Shown: piece by piece, positions 7,008 to 7,489 of the stretch | Numbering within the stretch: the stretch's first letter is position 1 | Layout of the letters: each line of letters starts with the position of its first letter | Origin: an uncultured Pseudomonadota bacterium | GTDB taxonomy: Bacteria > Pseudomonadota > Gammaproteobacteria > Methylococcales > Methylomonadaceae | Assembly (NCBI GenBank): GCA_903902945.1 | Contig: CAIUWU010000203.1 | Span: forward strand, 1 to 7,489 | Length of the DNA: 7,489 nucleotides | Reading direction: 5' to 3' | Translations under genes and position numbers: made by a program | The notes under the pieces: generated by a model | What the model saw: only the letters and a program-made list of their open reading frames with translations | Database searches by the model: none | What the model was told of the DNA's origin: nothing

Positions 7008-7489
7008 TTAAACCTCGGCCAGCAAACGGCTGATCATTTGCTGTGCTTGCGCCTGATAACCACTGCCAAACAAATTGAGGTGATTAAGCATGTGATACAG
7101 GTTATAGAGGTTTTTCCGTACCGGATAACCGGCGTCCAGCGGGTAAACATCCTGGTAGGCGGCATAAAATTCGCGGCCAAAACCGCCAAACAGTTCGGTC
7201 ATCGCCAAATCGGCTTCGCGATCGCCGTAATAACAGGCCGGATCGAATATCACCGGCTGCCCCTGGAGATCGGCCGCGACATTACCGCCCCACAAGTCGC
7301 CATGCAGTAAAGCCGGCTGCGGCTGATAGCTCTTAAAAAACAGCGGTAACGCTACCAGCAGTTTTTCTGCCTGGGTTTGCCAGGCTCCGTGATAACCATT
7401 GGCTGCCGCCAGTTGTAACTGATCACCCAATCGTTGCTGCTGCCAGAAACTGACCCAGTCCTGAGTGGGACGATTGGCTTGTGGCGTCA
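7008..7489 (-). CDS. Fructosamine kinase family protein, C-terminal part (5' end beyond window edge)
   Basis: The minus-strand frame is open to the window edge and gives the last 159 residues of a fructosamine-3-kinase/ketosamine-kinase family protein (family length about 290). These aminoglycoside-phosphotransferase-fold enzymes phosphorylate sugar adducts on lysine side chains of glycated proteins or small amines, which destabilises the adduct. The visible part starts with TPQANRPTQDWVSFWQQQRL (7428-7487), a family hallmark just before the catalytic lobe. The kinase motif HGDLWGGN follows (7281-7304; catalytic Asp at 7296-7298), then DPACYYGDREADLAM, whose first Asp (7242-7244) should bind Mg-ATP, and the C-terminal RKNLYNLYHMLNHLNLFG helix. 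The TTG at 7428-7430 lies inside the conserved RL-QL stretch and is not the start. The ATP-binding N-lobe is outside the window. All visible catalytic residues are intact. It is the upstream partner of the spermidine-synthase-like gene, 31 nt apart. Confidence 0.92.
   Translation of the reverse strand, partial: TPQANRPTQDWVSFWQQQRLGDQLQLAAANGYHGAWQTQAEKLLVALPLFFKSYQPQPALLHGDLWGGNVAADLQGQPVIFDPACYYGDREADLAMTELFGGFGREFYAAYQDVYPLDAGYPVRKNLYNLYHMLNHLNLFGSGYQAQAQQMISRLLAEV

Noticed and set aside
7008..7430. Treating the TTG at 7428-7430 as the start of a short, complete kinase
   Set aside because: The frame continues to the window edge with the family-typical TPQ-N...W..FW motif upstream of that codon, so the gene is cut by the window and is not a short version.
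1..7489. CRISPR array, tRNA, insertion sequence, phage or anti-phage defence module
   Set aside because: No regularly spaced direct repeats, tRNA cloverleaf, transposase motifs, terminal inverted repeats or defence-type domains were seen on reading both strands; base composition looks even across the window.

Overview
The window looks like chromosomal DNA of a gammaproteobacterium. This rests on the close resemblance (from memory) of two long proteins to Escherichia coli CusA and YgiQ, a base composition near 50% G+C by eye, and compact proteobacterial gene spacing. A methanotroph-like or other environmental gammaproteobacterium would fit, but the sequence alone does not settle the genus. No IS element, tRNA, rRNA or CRISPR array was seen, and no frameshift in the long genes.

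Region 1 (1-3422, plus strand) is the end of a copper/silver efflux operon. It holds the last 100 codons of a CusB-type periplasmic adaptor, overlapping by ATGA a complete CusA-type RND pump. The pump and adaptor would form the inner-membrane and periplasmic parts of a tripartite CusCBA-like exporter; the outer-membrane channel gene and most of cusB lie left of the window. A GC-rich hairpin at 3444-3469 closes this unit.

Region 2 (3452-7489, minus strand) converges on cusA. In order of transcription it reads: a fructosamine-kinase family protein (5' end beyond the right edge), a spermidine-synthase-like Rossmann protein, a YgiQ-family radical SAM protein, and a 95-residue protein of unknown function. 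The first three are spaced 31 and 85 nt apart and could be one transcript. The last is separated by 206 nt that contain an interrupted hairpin and a possible weak promoter, and it has its own Shine-Dalgarno.

The efflux unit is well understood. The minus-strand set is less so: a predicted protein-deglycating kinase, an aminopropyltransferase-fold protein without the usual polyamine signature, and a radical SAM enzyme whose reaction I do not know. No classical new defence or mobile system is visible. The points most worth following are the minus-strand gene association, the altered methionine relay in CusA, and the small orphan gene.
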